Origin: an uncultured Desulfuromonadales bacterium
GTDB lineage: Bacteria; Desulfobacterota; Desulfuromonadia; Desulfuromonadales; Geopsychrobacteraceae
DNA length: 45,678 bases
Direction: 5' to 3'
NCBI GenBank assembly: GCA_945787295.1
Contig: CALZHQ010000030.1
Location: forward strand, 1 to 45,678
The notes below the pieces were generated by a model. The model ran no database searches and was not told where the DNA came from. It was given only the letters and a program-made list of their open reading frames with translations. Position numbers and translations under genes: made by a program. Positions within the stretch are counted from its first letter, which is position 1. Each line of letters starts with the position of its first letter. Below are positions 23,238 to 33,193 of this stretch, piece by piece.

Positions 23238-25700
23238 ATGCAGAACAGAGCGGTTGAATTTTCCGTATTCGGCATGAAATGCCAGAAATGTGTCGCCCGG
23301 GTCACCGGGATTATTGAGGCCTTTCCAGCCGTTGAGCAGGTTTCGGTGACGCTTGAGGATAAACGGGCGCGGATTATATTCCATCCTGCTGCCGCGCAGA
23401 ATATAGAACAGCTGCAGAATGCTTTGCTTGAAGCTGGTTTTGAGCTGACAGAGAACGATCGGTCTGCCGGAACTGACAGGACGGCTGGCGCCAGTTCAAC
23501 AAAAGAACAAACCTATGCAACGGTCCGCTTTGCCATCCGCGGGATGAGTTGTGCCTCCTGTGCAGCAACGATCGAGAAGCGTTTGCAAGAGTTGCCCGGG
23601 GTCCAGAGTGTCTCAGTGAATCTGGCCGGAAATTTCGGTCAGGTTGAATACACTCCGGACTCTCTTTCTGAAAATGAAGTCTTTTCTGCTGTAAATGCTG
23701 CTGGTTTCGAGGCATTGCCACCAGGGCAGGAGCTTGAACCGGACCAGGAGGCCCGCGCCGAGCTGATCAATGTATTAATCGCCGCGAGCTGCGCTGTACC
23801 GATCATGCTGCTGATGTTTCATCCGCTATTCGGTTCTGCGACTTTGCTGGTGAATGCTCTCTTGGCTTCAATTGCCCAGTTTACCGCCGGGCTCGGTTTT
23901 TACCGCGGCGCTTGGAAATCGTTAAAAAGCAGATCCGCCAATATGGATGTGCTGGTTTCCCTTGGTATCACCGCAGCCTATGGTTATTCGTTATTGGCTG
24001 TATTTGGCCTGCTCGGCCCCGGTGCAACGGTTTTCTTTGAAACCAGTGCCATGTTAATTCTGTTTATCCGCTTCGGAAAATGGTTAGAGGCCCGCGCCAA
24101 AGGGAAGGCCGGCGCAGCCCTGAAGCAGCTTCTGCATATGCAGGCGGACCGGGCCATATTGTTCAACGATGGTCAGGAGCGGGAAGTCGCTGCCAGTGAG
24201 CTAGCGGCTGGTGACCTGCTGCTGGTTCGGCCCGGAGAAAGGATTCCGGTCGATGGGGAGGTCGTCGACGGGGTCGCTGCGGTCGATGAAGCGATGATTA
24301 CTGGAGAATCTGTTCCGGTTAATAAAGAACCGGGTTCAGAAGTGACCGGGGCAACCATCAACCGCAGCGGACGTCTGGTGATCCGTGCCACCCGGATTGG
24401 TGAGGCGACCGTGCTGGCACAGATTGTCCGGCTGGTTGAAGAAGCTCAAGGGGATAAAGCACCGATTCAGAGGATTGCGGACCGGCTCTCCAACATTTTT
24501 GTGCCGGCCGTGGTGTGCTTATCGCTGCTGACTTTTTGTGCCTGGTATTTCGGCGCTTCGAGTCCCTTTCTGTTCGCCTTTCAAATGGCCATAGCCGTCG
24601 TTGTGATCGCCTGTCCCTGTGCTTTGGGGCTGGCCACTCCGACCGCCATCATGGTTGGTAGTTCCGTCGGCCTGGAGCGCGGCATCCTGTTTAAAAAAGC
24701 TTCAGTGCTTGAACAGATTTCTAAACTGCAGGTGCTGCTGCTGGATAAAACCGGAACCTTGACCAGTGGTCAGTTTCAGGTGGCTGAAGTTGCCTGCTTT
24801 AATGGTTTTTCTGAAACGGCTGTTTTGCAACTTGCAGCTTCATTGGAGGATAGTAGTAACCATCCCCTGGCCAGAAGCATTGTTGACGAGGTCAAACGAC
24901 GCGCACTGCAATGCTCCAGCGTCACTCAGGTCGAAGAACTCGGCGGTCTGGGGTTAAGGGCAGTCGTAGAAAGTCAGACAATTTATTGTGGGCAGCAGAA
25001 GCTGTTGCTTGAGGCAGGTGTGGTGCTGTCTTCTGCTGATGCTGTTATCGAGAGGTTGTCGTCTGCCGGGAATTCGTTGGTTTTTCTCGCCAGAGAGAAA
25101 CGGCTGCTTGGAATCATTGCCCTGGCAGATGTCATAAAACCGAATGCCGCACAGGTTGTCAGCCACTTGCAGCGGTTAGGGATTGACTGTGTTCTGCTGA
25201 CCGGTGACCGTCGCGCAGCTGCCGAGTCGGTCGCTGGTAAAATAGGTGTTAAACAGGTCGAGGCCGAGGTCTTCCCGGAGCAAAAGCTGGCAGTGGTCCG
25301 CAAGTATCAACAGCAGGGTTTGCTGGTCGGTATGGTCGGGGATGGGATCAACGATGCCCCGGCACTGGCCCAGGCTGATATCGGCATTGCTATCGGCAGC
25401 GGTACCGATGTGGCGAAAGAGACCGGTGATCTGATCCTGGTGGGCGGAGATCTTTACGATATCGTCCGGGGGATCCGACTCGGCCGGAAAACCCTGCTGA
25501 AAATTAAGCAGAACCTGTTCTGGGCCTTTTTTTACAATGTGCTTGGGATTCCGTTGGCCGCCGGTTTATTTTATCCCTTCTTCGGGCTCTACCTGAAACC
25601 GGAATTCGCCGGTTTGGCGATGGCCTTTTCAAGCGTTTCTGTTGTCGCTAACAGCTTACTGTTGCGGAGAATGAAAAGTCGACTGGAAGAGATGGGCTGA
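23238..25700 (+). CDS. copA: Copper-exporting P1B-type ATPase
   Basis: An 820-residue inner-membrane pump. Two N-terminal heavy-metal domains carry GMKCQKC (Cys15/Cys18) and GMSCASC (Cys105/Cys108). The membrane CPC motif is at 459-461, the phosphorylated Asp503 lies in DKTGT, and GDGINDAPALAQAD is the hinge motif. The last membrane segments carry YNVLGIP and MAFSSVSVVANSLLL, the Tyr-Asn and Met-x-x-Ser-Ser pattern of the Cu(I) (P1B-1) subgroup. The ATG at 23238 lies after GAGAG; upstream TTG codons overlapping the previous gene are less likely. No copper regulator or chaperone gene is adjacent. It shares one base with the following start. Confidence 0.94.
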   Translation: MQNRAVEFSVFGMKCQKCVARVTGIIEAFPAVEQVSVTLEDKRARIIFHPAAAQNIEQLQNALLEAGFELTENDRSAGTDRTAGASSTKEQTYATVRFAIRGMSCASCAATIEKRLQELPGVQSVSVNLAGNFGQVEYTPDSLSENEVFSAVNAAGFEALPPGQELEPDQEARAELINVLIAASCAVPIMLLMFHPLFGSATLLVNALLASIAQFTAGLGFYRGAWKSLKSRSANMDVLVSLGITAAYGYSLLAVFGLLGPGATVFFETSAMLILFIRFGKWLEARAKGKAGAALKQLLHMQADRAILFNDGQEREVAASELAAGDLLLVRPGERIPVDGEVVDGVAAVDEAMITGESVPVNKEPGSEVTGATINRSGRLVIRATRIGEATVLAQIVRLVEEAQGDKAPIQRIADRLSNIFVPAVVCLSLLTFCAWYFGASSPFLFAFQMAIAVVVIACPCALGLATPTAIMVGSSVGLERGILFKKASVLEQISKLQVLLLDKTGTLTSGQFQVAEVACFNGFSETAVLQLAASLEDSSNHPLARSIVDEVKRRALQCSSVTQVEELGGLGLRAVVESQTIYCGQQKLLLEAGVVLSSADAVIERLSSAGNSLVFLAREKRLLGIIALADVIKPNAAQVVSHLQRLGIDCVLLTGDRRAAAESVAGKIGVKQVEAEVFPEQKLAVVRKYQQQGLLVGMVGDGINDAPALAQADIGIAIGSGTDVAKETGDLILVGGDLYDIVRGIRLGRKTLLKIKQNLFWAFFYNVLGIPLAAGLFYPFFGLYLKPEFAGLAMAFSSVSVVANSLLLRRMKSRLEEMG

Positions 25701-26167
25701 TGCGGCAAAAAATAATGATCGGTGTTATCGGAGCGGGACAGGCCAGTTCCGCTGGTGAACAGGTTGCTTACCGGGTTGGACAGCTGATTGCTGAGAACGA
25801 TGCGGTTTTGGTCTGTGGCGGTCTCGGCGGGGTGATGGAAGCGGCGGCAAAAGGCTGCGTTGAAGCTGGTGGAGATGTCATCGGGGTGTTGCCCGGTGGC
25901 TCTGCAACGGCTGCCAACCCCTATGTCACTCTGCCGATTGTCACCAACATGGGGCATGCACGGAACGTTATTATTGCCCATACGGCTGATGTGCTGATTG
26001 CTATTGAAGGAGAATACGGTACCTTGTCAGAGATGGCGATCAGTTTGAAATTAGGTAAAATAGTCGTCCAGCTCAACAGCTGGCAAGATCTGGATGCCGC
26101 AGTTGCCGCTGGTTCACCAGAAGAAGCCGTTGAAATTGCAATGAATGCCATTAAGGGAGGGAAGTAA
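25700..26167 (+). CDS. LOG-like Rossmann protein (TIGR00725 type)
   Basis: A 155-residue protein with the SMF/DprA/LOG superfamily fold: IGVIGAGQASS at the start, VCGGLGGVMEAAAKGCVEAGGDVIGVLPG in the middle, NMGHARN and EGEYGTLSEMAISLKLGK. The usual PGGxGTxxE motif of LOG phosphoribohydrolases appears as IEGEYGTLSE, so cytokinin-type nucleotide hydrolysis is uncertain. Its ATG shares its A with the copA TGA stop, meaning close coupling. Likely a nucleotide-binding protein of unknown role. Confidence 0.82.
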   Translation: MRQKIMIGVIGAGQASSAGEQVAYRVGQLIAENDAVLVCGGLGGVMEAAAKGCVEAGGDVIGVLPGGSATAANPYVTLPIVTNMGHARNVIIAHTADVLIAIEGEYGTLSEMAISLKLGKIVVQLNSWQDLDAAVAAGSPEEAVEIAMNAIKGGK

Positions 26168-26170
26168 CTT

Positions 26171-27247
26171 ATGTCGGGAGCAGATCCTGCTGCAGCGGCG
26201 CAAAGCTGCCCACTATTTTCCGCAAATGGCGATTCAGTTGCCGAGCTGATCGAGTGGATCCGGGGGCGAGGTCGGGTGTTGATTGTCACTCATGACAATC
26301 CCGATCCGGATTCGATTGCCGCTGCAGTTGCCTTACGTCACTTGCTGCTCGTCAAAACCGGGCAAAACGCTGTGATCACCTACGGCGGTGTTGTCGGTCG
26401 CGGTGAAAATCGCAGTATGGTCGAATTACTGGAAATTCCATTGGTGCCGATCTGTAAGTTGGAGATCAAGGAGTTTGCCGTGGTCTGCATGGTCGATACG
26501 CAGCCGCGAACCGGGAATAATTCATTTCCGGACGGGTTTCCGGTCCATTTGGTAATCGACCACCATGCTGCCAAGAACGATTTGTCAGATGTCTGCTGGG
26601 TGGATATTCGAACCCATTACGGTGCCTCAGCGACCATCCTTTATGAATATCTCTGTCAGCAAGAGGTTTCAATAAATACGAAACTTGCGACCAGTCTGTT
26701 TTATGCGATTAAATCGGAAACACAGGATTTAGGGCGCGAATGGTCGAAAGCGGACCGCGAAGCCTATCTGAAACTGTTACCCTTATCGAATAACAAGATC
26801 CTCTCCAATATTATTCACCCACAGGTGCCACGCGACTATTTCTCGGCATTTCGAACTGCCATAGAAAAAGCCTTAGTTTACGATTCGGTACTGGTTTTTA
26901 ACCTGCAGCGGATAGGTAACCCTGATCTGGTTGCGGAGCTGGCCGATTTTTTATTGCGCCAGCAGGGAATTAAATATGTGCTGGGAATGGGCTGGTATCA
27001 GGGGATGCAGATTCTGTCAATGAGGTCCTTAGAACATGATGCAAAGCTGGGTATCGTGATTCAGGAGATTGTCGAAGGGCTTGGCACTGCCGGAGGGCAC
27101 GGGATGGTTGCCGGTGGCCAGATTCGTGAAATGTCTGAGGCTGAAAGCGCGCAAAAAGAACTCGAACGATTATTAACCAGACGTCTTTTTAAAGCACTGA
27201 ATTTGCCTTCGGTTCCTGGCGAACCATTGATTGAAGAGAACCATTGA
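26171..27247 (+). CDS. DHH/DHHA1 phosphoesterase, NrnA-like
   Basis: A 358-residue protein with the DHH motifs in order: THDNPDPDSIAAAVAL (about 38-53), VDTQPRTGN (about 106), VIDHHAAKND (about 124) and the DHHA1 motif GGHGMVAGG near 310. The arrangement is that of nanoRNase/pAp phosphatase (NrnA) rather than RecJ, and it may degrade short oligoribonucleotides or pAp, or a cyclic dinucleotide. There are no extra CBS or membrane segments. It lies three bases after the LOG-like gene and ends the copA group. Confidence 0.85.
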   Translation: MSGADPAAAAQSCPLFSANGDSVAELIEWIRGRGRVLIVTHDNPDPDSIAAAVALRHLLLVKTGQNAVITYGGVVGRGENRSMVELLEIPLVPICKLEIKEFAVVCMVDTQPRTGNNSFPDGFPVHLVIDHHAAKNDLSDVCWVDIRTHYGASATILYEYLCQQEVSINTKLATSLFYAIKSETQDLGREWSKADREAYLKLLPLSNNKILSNIIHPQVPRDYFSAFRTAIEKALVYDSVLVFNLQRIGNPDLVAELADFLLRQQGIKYVLGMGWYQGMQILSMRSLEHDAKLGIVIQEIVEGLGTAGGHGMVAGGQIREMSEAESAQKELERLLTRRLFKALNLPSVPGEPLIEENH

Positions 27248-27261
27248 AGGCGGGGCTGTCG

Positions 27262-27291
27262 TTGACAGAATCTTAGCTGCTGCGGTATAAC
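27262..27291 (+). promoter_or_regulatory. Sigma70-type promoter of the amidase-rph-rdgB operon
   Basis: TTGACA (27262-27267), an 18-base spacer and TATAAC (27286-27291) lie 27 bases before the amidase ATG. Confidence 0.7.
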
Positions 27292-27317
27292 CGAGCGGCT
27301 TTCATCTTGGAGAAACG

Positions 27318-28361
27318 ATGCGCCCGATTCTGTTTATATTCCTGATCATTTTTACCGCCAGCCCGTTGTTAGCAGCGCGGCTGAAAGATGTCTATCAGCA
27401 GGGGGGGGTGCCTTATGTTGCCATAGAGGATGCCCTCGATGCAGTGGGGCTGACCGGTCATTGGAATTCCATCAAGCATACCTTTCGTATCCGTACCCGA
27501 CGTGGCTGGGCGGAAATTTCACCAGCCAGCAGTTATCTTAAAATCGGCGAAGATTATTATCCACTGCGGGAAAAACCGCGCTTTATTGATGGTCGCTTGC
27601 GGGTCACCGATAGTTTTATCTTGAATCAACTCTCCCTGTTGGTTGGACGACCGATCTATTTTCGTAACCTTGATCCTGATGTCGAGAGCGCCGTAATTGA
27701 AGAACCGAGCAGCCTTGATCAGTTGTTTGCTTTTTTGTTGAATAAAAAGCTCAAGAGCACTGGTCCGCTGATCCGTGCTGTGGCGATCGATCCAGGGCAT
27801 GGTGGTCTCGATACCGGGGTGATCTCCGAGTCAGGCTTCAAGGAAAAAGAGGTCAATCTTAAAGTTGCTGAAAAACTGGCTAAACAACTGAAAATGAAGT
27901 TTGGCATCCCGATCTATCTAAGTCGAGATGGTGACTACGAATTGAGCCTGGAACAGCGGCTTGAACCAGCTTCAAAGGAAGACGTCGACCTCTGGTTATT
28001 GCTGCATACACAAGCTTCATTTTCAAGTCGTCCACAAGGTGTGAACCTCTTTATCCGCCCGGATGGAGAGAACCCGGCTGCTACCGAAGAACCCGAGCTG
28101 TCTGTTAATGTCAGTCGGCAGCTGGCGGAAAAGCTAACTCTGTCATTACGCGAAGCCGGAATCGAGGTAAATGGTATTTTTACCTCGCCTTTGCTGTCGC
28201 TTGGCCGGGGCAGTTTGCCGACGGTTCAGGTTGAACTCGGCTATTTGAGTCACCCCGAGGAATCACTCAGTTTGCAGGATAACGAATATCAAGAAAGACT
28301 GGCGCAAGCTCTGTATCAGGGGATTCGCAGCTACGCCAAGTCGAAGAAGGAGAATAGATAG
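27318..28361 (+). CDS. N-acetylmuramoyl-L-alanine amidase (Amidase_3), periplasmic
   Basis: A 347-residue protein with a signal peptide (about residues 1-20, ending SPLLAA). The N-terminal half is a beta-rich copper-amine-oxidase-N/AMIN-like domain of unknown binding. The C-terminal zinc amidase contains IDPGHGGLDTG (His ligand), KEKEVNLKVAEKL (Glu ligand), LLLHTQASF (His ligand, usually in HxNA) and the catalytic Glu in VELGYLSHPEE. It hydrolyses the bond between MurNAc and the stem peptide, probably in cell separation or recycling. It heads an operon with rph and rdgB. Confidence 0.9.
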   Translation: MRPILFIFLIIFTASPLLAARLKDVYQQGGVPYVAIEDALDAVGLTGHWNSIKHTFRIRTRRGWAEISPASSYLKIGEDYYPLREKPRFIDGRLRVTDSFILNQLSLLVGRPIYFRNLDPDVESAVIEEPSSLDQLFAFLLNKKLKSTGPLIRAVAIDPGHGGLDTGVISESGFKEKEVNLKVAEKLAKQLKMKFGIPIYLSRDGDYELSLEQRLEPASKEDVDLWLLLHTQASFSSRPQGVNLFIRPDGENPAATEEPELSVNVSRQLAEKLTLSLREAGIEVNGIFTSPLLSLGRGSLPTVQVELGYLSHPEESLSLQDNEYQERLAQALYQGIRSYAKSKKENR

Positions 28362-29096
28362 ATGAATTCGACCGATAATCAACGGATTGACGGGCGCGAG
28401 GCAGATCAGCTCCGTCCCATCAGTTTTCAACGTCAATTTACCCGTTATGCAGAAGGCTCAGTGCTGGTTTGCTGTGGTGAAACCAAGGTCCTGTGTAATG
28501 CTTCTGTTGAAGAGCGGGTGCCGCCTTTTATGCGCGGCGAAGGGCGTGGCTGGGTAACGGCAGAATACAGTATGCTGCCCCGCTCCACCCACACCCGTTC
28601 GATCCGTGAAGCGGCCAAAGGTAAAATTTCTGGCCGGACCCAGGAGATTCAACGGCTGATCGGACGATCATTACGCGCCATTACCGATCTCGAAGCGATG
28701 GGCGAAATTACCGTACAGATCGACTGTGATGTGCTGCAGGCCGATGGTGGAACCCGTACCGCCTCGATTACCGGAGCATATGTGGCTCTTTATGACGCCT
28801 TTTCCGGACTGGTAGAAAAGGGGATTCTCAAGCAGGTCCCGCTGAAGGATAGTGTCGCTGCCATCAGTGTTGGAATTGTTGACGGGCAGCCTTTGCTCGA
28901 TGTCAATTACGATGAGGATTATAGAGCCGAAGTCGACATGAACTTTGTGGTGACCGGCGCTGGTAAGTTTGTCGAAGTGCAGGGGACGGCCGAAGAAGAG
29001 CCCTTTTCCGTTGAAGAACTGGATACTTTACGTAATCTGGCTCTGCACGGCTGTGCGCAGCTGACCGAAATGCAACAAGAGGCATTGGGGCTTTAA
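28362..29096 (+). CDS. rph: Ribonuclease PH
   Basis: A 244-residue phosphorolytic 3'-5' exoribonuclease that trims tRNA 3' ends. [16 protein letters not shown] at the start, [24 protein letters not shown], the phosphate-binding [13 protein letters not shown] and [17 protein letters not shown] are all family motifs. The ATG at 28362 follows AAGGAG and touches the amidase stop. rph-rdgB is a conserved pair. Confidence 0.95.
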   Translation: MNSTDNQRIDGREADQLRPISFQRQFTRYAEGSVLVCCGETKVLCNASVEERVPPFMRGEGRGWVTAEYSMLPRSTHTRSIREAAKGKISGRTQEIQRLIGRSLRAITDLEAMGEITVQIDCDVLQADGGTRTASITGAYVALYDAFSGLVEKGILKQVPLKDSVAAISVGIVDGQPLLDVNYDEDYRAEVDMNFVVTGAGKFVEVQGTAEEEPFSVEELDTLRNLALHGCAQLTEMQQEALGL

Positions 29097-29099
29097 ATA

Positions 29100-29702
29100 A
29101 TGAAACTGTTAGTCGCAACCGGAAATCAGGGCAAGTTGAAAGAGATCCGCCGCTTGCTGGAAAACAGCGGGATTGAGGTTGTCGGTCTCGATCAGTACGA
29201 TAGTCCCCCTGAGGTAGTTGAAGATGGTGCGACCTTTGCTGCCAATGCCGAAAAGAAAGCCCAGCAAATGGCGGCCTTCAGTGGCTGTCTGACTCTGGCT
29301 GATGACAGCGGTCTGGTGGTTGAGGCTCTGGCTGGTGCCCCGGGTGTCCACTCGGCCCGTTACGCCGGTGAGCAGGGTAATGATGCGGCCAATAATGCCA
29401 AACTGCTCCAAGAGATGAGTGCAGTTGCCGATGAAAAGCGGCAGGCCGCTTTTCACTGTGTTATGGCATTGGCCTCTCCTGATGGGCAATGTCAGACATT
29501 TTCCGGTAAGGTTTCCGGACTGATTATGCGCGGTGAGCGGGGCGAAGGTGGTTTCGGTTACGATCCGCTGTTTATGGTGCCGGAATACGGTAAAACTATG
29601 GCCGAGCTGCCGCTCGACATCAAAAACCGCATCAGTCACCGCGGTGCAGCTTTGCGGCAGGTTATTCCTGTGCTACAGGAGCAGGCGGAACAAGCCGGTT
29701 AA
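29100..29702 (+). CDS. rdgB: XTP/dITP diphosphatase (RdgB/HAM1)
   Basis: A 200-residue housecleaning enzyme that hydrolyses dITP, XTP and ITP to monophosphates, preventing incorporation of deaminated purines. The start [41 protein letters not shown] at about 64-88, and [11 protein letters not shown] with ISHRGAAL at the C-terminus are diagnostic. It starts three bases after rph. Confidence 0.95.
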   Translation: MKLLVATGNQGKLKEIRRLLENSGIEVVGLDQYDSPPEVVEDGATFAANAEKKAQQMAAFSGCLTLADDSGLVVEALAGAPGVHSARYAGEQGNDAANNAKLLQEMSAVADEKRQAAFHCVMALASPDGQCQTFSGKVSGLIMRGERGEGGFGYDPLFMVPEYGKTMAELPLDIKNRISHRGAALRQVIPVLQEQAEQAG

Positions 29703-29705
29703 ACC

Positions 29706-29734
29706 TTGACAGCAACCCGGCGCAATGCTACAAA
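29706..29734 (+). promoter_or_regulatory. Sigma70-type promoter of ndk
   Basis: TTGACA (29706-29711), 17 bases, and TACAAA (29729-29734) lie about 52 bases upstream of the ndk ATG and begin just after the rdgB stop. Confidence 0.65.
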
Positions 29735-29785
29735 GCGCCTCGCAATAATAATATCTAACAACTATAAATATTGGAGGAATTTGTC

Positions 29786-30199
29786 ATGGAAAGAACATTT
29801 GCCATCATCAAGCCTGATGCCTTTGCTGCTGGTCACGCCGGCAAGATTCTCGCGCGCATCTACGCTGAAGGATTTAAGGTTGTCGGTTTGAAGAAACTCT
29901 ACCTCAGCAAGGTTGAGGCTGAAGGTTTCTACGCTGTGCACAGCGAGCGCCCCTTCTTCGGTGAACTGACAGATTTCATGAGCAGCGGTCCCTGTATCGT
30001 TCTGGCTCTGGAAGCAGAAGGAGCAATTCTCAAATGGCGCGACCTGATGGGTGCCACCAACCCGGCTGAAGCTGCTGAAGGGACCTTGCGTAAGGAATTC
30101 GGCGCTTCAATCGGTGAGAACGCCACTCACGGTTCCGATGCTCCGGAAACAGCAGCTTTTGAGCTCGGCTACTTCTTCAACGGCCTGGAGCTGCTTTAA
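29786..30199 (+). CDS. ndk: Nucleoside diphosphate kinase
   Basis: A 137-residue enzyme balancing NTP and dNTP pools by gamma-phosphate exchange through a phospho-histidine. [12 protein letters not shown] at the start, [14 protein letters not shown], and [12 protein letters not shown] with the active-site His are clear. The ATG at 29786 follows GGAGG at 29773-29777. It has its own promoter and terminator, so it is a single-gene unit. Confidence 0.96.
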   Translation: MERTFAIIKPDAFAAGHAGKILARIYAEGFKVVGLKKLYLSKVEAEGFYAVHSERPFFGELTDFMSSGPCIVLALEAEGAILKWRDLMGATNPAEAAEGTLRKEFGASIGENATHGSDAPETAAFELGYFFNGLELL

Positions 30200-30233
30200 G
30201 CTCAGCGGCGCTGCGAAAGCGCTTGTTTCAAGC

Positions 30234-30266
30234 AAAGCCCTTCGGTACAATCCGGAGGGCTTTTTT
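30234..30266 (+). terminator. Intrinsic terminator after ndk
   Basis: AAAGCCCTTCGG pairs with CCGGAGGGCTTT (one G-U) around a 6-base loop, then TTTTTT. It lies immediately before the rlmN start region. Confidence 0.88.
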
Positions 30267-30296
30267 CGTAATGGTTTCAAGAACAAAGAGGCATCT

Positions 30297-31331
30297 TTGA
30301 ATCAAGAAAAAGTCGACTTGAAAGGTTTGACGTTAGAACAGCTCCAGCAACTGCTCATGGATCTGGGCAAGGAAAAGTTTCGCGCCAAACAGATCATCAA
30401 GTGGATCTACCAGCGCGGGGTGACCGATTTTGATCAGATGACCGATCAAGGCAAGGCGCTGCGACAGCAGCTGGCCGAGCATGCGTACATTTCCAGCTGG
30501 CGGCCGGAAGTGGTTGAGACGAGTCGTGACGGCACCAGGAAATACCTGTTCCGGCTGGCTGACGGTGAGTCTGTCGAGGCGGTGCGCATCCCGATGGATA
30601 CGGAAAAGGATACACTCTGCATTTCGACGCAGGTCGGCTGTGCCATGCAATGCCAGTTCTGCCTGACCGGTACCTTCGGTTTGACTCGAAACCTGCGTCC
30701 CGAGGAGATAGTCAATCAGGTCTGTGGTGTTCTACACGACGGCCCGATTGCCAACATTGTGCTGATGGGAATGGGCGAACCGCTGCACAACCTTGATAAC
30801 GTCATCAACGCTCTGAAAATCCTTTACCTGGATGACGGGCTGGGTTACGGCAGCCGCCGGATTACTCTCTCGACCTCCGGGCTGATCCCGGAGATGCGAC
30901 GACTCTGGGAAATGGTCAAGGTCAACCTGGCGGTTTCACTCAATGCGACCACCGATGAAGTCCGTGATCGGTTGATGCCGATCAATAAAAAGTATCCGCT
31001 GAAAGAACTGATGGCGGCTTGTCGAGAATATCCGCTTGGGCCTCGGCAGAGAATTACTTTTGAATATATTCTGATCCGAGGTATCAATGATTCGATTGCC
31101 GATGCCAAGCGGTTGGTGAAACTGCTGCACGGGATCAAGGCCAAGGTCAACCTGATTCCTTTCAATGAGCATGCAGGCTCGGATTATAAATGTCCTGAAG
31201 AGGAGACCATTACCGCCTTTCAGAGCTACCTGATGCAGCGGCAGATCATCGCCATACGCCGCGCCAGTAAGGGGCAGGACATTTCGGCTGCCTGTGGACA
31301 GTTGAAAGGTAAACTGGACAGCAAGCAATAG
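30297..31331 (+). CDS. rlmN: Dual-specificity rRNA/tRNA adenine-C2 methyltransferase
   Basis: A 344-residue radical SAM enzyme that methylates A2503 of 23S rRNA and A37 of some tRNAs. [17 protein letters not shown] starts it; the cluster motif [27 protein letters not shown] and the C-terminal [16 protein letters not shown] (with the mechanistic Cys) are present. The frame is open upstream across the ndk terminator and an ATG at 30051 exists inside ndk, but the family N-terminus begins here. A TTG at 30297 is preceded by AAAGAGG with 5-base spacing, and is chosen. Confidence 0.93.
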   Translation: MNQEKVDLKGLTLEQLQQLLMDLGKEKFRAKQIIKWIYQRGVTDFDQMTDQGKALRQQLAEHAYISSWRPEVVETSRDGTRKYLFRLADGESVEAVRIPMDTEKDTLCISTQVGCAMQCQFCLTGTFGLTRNLRPEEIVNQVCGVLHDGPIANIVLMGMGEPLHNLDNVINALKILYLDDGLGYGSRRITLSTSGLIPEMRRLWEMVKVNLAVSLNATTDEVRDRLMPINKKYPLKELMAACREYPLGPRQRITFEYILIRGINDSIADAKRLVKLLHGIKAKVNLIPFNEHAGSDYKCPEEETITAFQSYLMQRQIIAIRRASKGQDISAACGQLKGKLDSKQ

Positions 31332-31362
31332 AAAATCTGTAACTTCTATGATGGAGAAAAGA

Positions 31363-32235
31363 ATGAGTCAACCGGTTATTGGAGTGATTGGCGGCAGCGG
31401 ACTTTATGAAATAGAAGGACTGACCGATATTCAGGAAGTGACCCTCGAAACCCCTTTTGGTCAACCCTCTGATGCTTTTATCACCGGCATCCTGGGCGGG
31501 GCGAAAATGGTTTTCCTGCCACGCCACGGTCGAGGCCACCGTTACTTGCCGTCCGAGGTTAATTACCGCGCCAATATTTACGGCATGAAAAAACTGGGTG
31601 TTGAACAGATTATCTCGGTTTCAGCAGTCGGCAGCATGAAGGAAGAGATCGTTCCCGGACATATCGTGATTCCGGACCAGTTTTTTGACCGTACCCAGGG
31701 CAAGCGTGCCTCGACCTTCTTCGGTAACGGGGTGGTGGGGCATGTCCAGTTTGCCGATCCGATCTGTGGCGGACTGGCTGGACTGCTTGCGGTTTCGGCG
31801 ACAGAAGTTGGTGCCACAGTCCACAAAGGCGGCACCTATATCTGCATCGAAGGACCAAACTTTTCGACCCGTGCCGAATCAAACATCTTCCGCAGTTGGG
31901 GCGTCGATATCATCGGAATGACCAACGTTCCCGAGTCACGCCTGGCTCGCGAGGCGGAGATCTGCTACGGTACCGTTGCCTTGGCCACCGATTATGATTG
32001 TTGGCACGATGGCCATGATGATGTCTCGGTTGAGGCGGTGCTGGAAATTATCAAGCAGAACGTTGCGACCGCCAGACAGATCATCAAGGCCGCGGCTGCA
32101 AAGATCGTTGCCCAGCGCCAGCAACGTGATTGCGCGTGTGCCTCAGCTTTGCAGTTTGCCATTATGACCGATAAGAGTCTGATTCCGGATGAAACCAAGC
32201 AGGCGTTACAACCGATCATCGGTAAATATCTCTAA
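31363..32235 (+). CDS. mtnP: S-methyl-5'-thioadenosine phosphorylase
   Basis: A 290-residue enzyme releasing adenine and methylthioribose-1-phosphate from MTA. IGVIGGSGLYEIEGL at the start, FLPRHGRGHRYLPSEVNYRAN-type phosphate loop (two conserved blocks), FSTRAESNIFRSWGVDIIGMTNVPES with the purine-binding region, and LATDYDCWH identify MTAP rather than PNP. The ATG at 31363 has GGAG six to ten bases upstream; an ATG at 31348 would add five residues. The next gene encodes a PfkB kinase. Confidence 0.92.
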   Translation: MSQPVIGVIGGSGLYEIEGLTDIQEVTLETPFGQPSDAFITGILGGAKMVFLPRHGRGHRYLPSEVNYRANIYGMKKLGVEQIISVSAVGSMKEEIVPGHIVIPDQFFDRTQGKRASTFFGNGVVGHVQFADPICGGLAGLLAVSATEVGATVHKGGTYICIEGPNFSTRAESNIFRSWGVDIIGMTNVPESRLAREAEICYGTVALATDYDCWHDGHDDVSVEAVLEIIKQNVATARQIIKAAAAKIVAQRQQRDCACASALQFAIMTDKSLIPDETKQALQPIIGKYL

Positions 32236-32247
32236 GAGGGCATTGAA

Positions 32248-33159
32248 ATGAGTATTCTTGTTGTTGGCAGTGTGGCTTTCGATTCGATCAAGACCCCCTT
32301 CGGTGAAGTTGATAATGCCCTGGGCGGCTCGGCCTGTTATTTTTCGACTTCAGCTTCATTCTTTACCGATGTCAGTCTGGTGGCCGTTATCGGCGACGAT
32401 TTTCCACAGGCGCATATCGACTTTCTCGCCAGCCGTAATATCGATCTGACCGGTCTGCAGCGCAGCAGTGGCGAAACCTTTCGCTGGAAGGGGCGTTATG
32501 AGTATGATCTGAATGAGGCCCACACCCTGGAAACTCATCTTAACGTCTTTGAAACCTTTCAACCACAACTGCCGGAGAGTTATCGGGATGCCGAGTATGT
32601 TTTTCTGGCCAATATCGATCCGGAACTGCAACTAGAGGTTCTCCAGCAGGTGAAAAACCCGCAACTGGTTGCCTGCGATACGATGAACTTCTGGATTGAG
32701 GGGAAAAAGCAGGCGTTGATCAAAACCCTCGCCAGAGTCGACATCCTGGTGATCAACGAAGCGGAAGTCCGGCAGTTAGCTGACGAGCCGAATCTCGTCA
32801 AAGCAGCGGAAATTGTACGTAGTTTTGGCCCGAAAACCCTGGTTGTCAAGCGGGGCGAATATGGCGTGTTGATGTTCGGTGAGGGCTCGATCTTCTCAGC
32901 TCCGGCGTATCCGCTAGAAGAGGTTTTTGACCCGACCGGGGCCGGTGATACTTTTGCCGGTGGGTTTGTCGGTTATCTCGCGGCGACCCGCAATCTGGAT
33001 GAACATAATTTACGTAAAGCAATCGTTTTTGGAACTGTTATGGCGTCTTTTACGGTTGAAAAATTCAGTCTCGATCGCTTGCGAGAAATCGACTATGCCG
33101 AGATCGAAACACGTTATAAACGGATAAAATTACTGACCGATTTTGCCGATATTGAGTAA
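32248..33159 (+). CDS. PfkB/ribokinase family kinase
   Basis: A 303-residue sugar or nucleoside kinase. The N-terminus SILVVGSVAFDSIKTPFG and NALGGSACYFS match PfkB motif 1, and FDPTGAGDTFAGGFVGYLA near residue 230 is motif 2 with the catalytic Asp and anion hole. The family includes ribokinase, adenosine kinase and fructokinase. The substrate cannot be read from the sequence; linkage to mtnP suggests adenosine or a pentose derived from MTA breakdown. It lies 12 bases after mtnP and is probably co-transcribed. Confidence 0.86.
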   Translation: MSILVVGSVAFDSIKTPFGEVDNALGGSACYFSTSASFFTDVSLVAVIGDDFPQAHIDFLASRNIDLTGLQRSSGETFRWKGRYEYDLNEAHTLETHLNVFETFQPQLPESYRDAEYVFLANIDPELQLEVLQQVKNPQLVACDTMNFWIEGKKQALIKTLARVDILVINEAEVRQLADEPNLVKAAEIVRSFGPKTLVVKRGEYGVLMFGEGSIFSAPAYPLEEVFDPTGAGDTFAGGFVGYLAATRNLDEHNLRKAIVFGTVMASFTVEKFSLDRLREIDYAEIETRYKRIKLLTDFADIE

Positions 33160-33172
33160 AACCGGCTATACT
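33143..33172 (+). promoter_or_regulatory. Possible internal promoter before the 168-residue unknown gene
   Basis: TTGCCG (33143-33148), an 18-base spacer and TATACT (33167-33172) overlap the end of the PfkB gene and lie about 22 bases before the next ATG. Confidence 0.4.
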
Positions 33173-33193
33173 GTTGCTGAAGGAGAGTGAATC

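Noticed and set aside
29109..29639. Minus-strand open frame opposite rdgB
   Set aside because: Fully antisense to a conserved gene with no supporting signals.
30051..30296. N-terminal extension of rlmN
   Set aside because: It would overlap ndk and run through its terminator, and the translated part is unlike RlmN.
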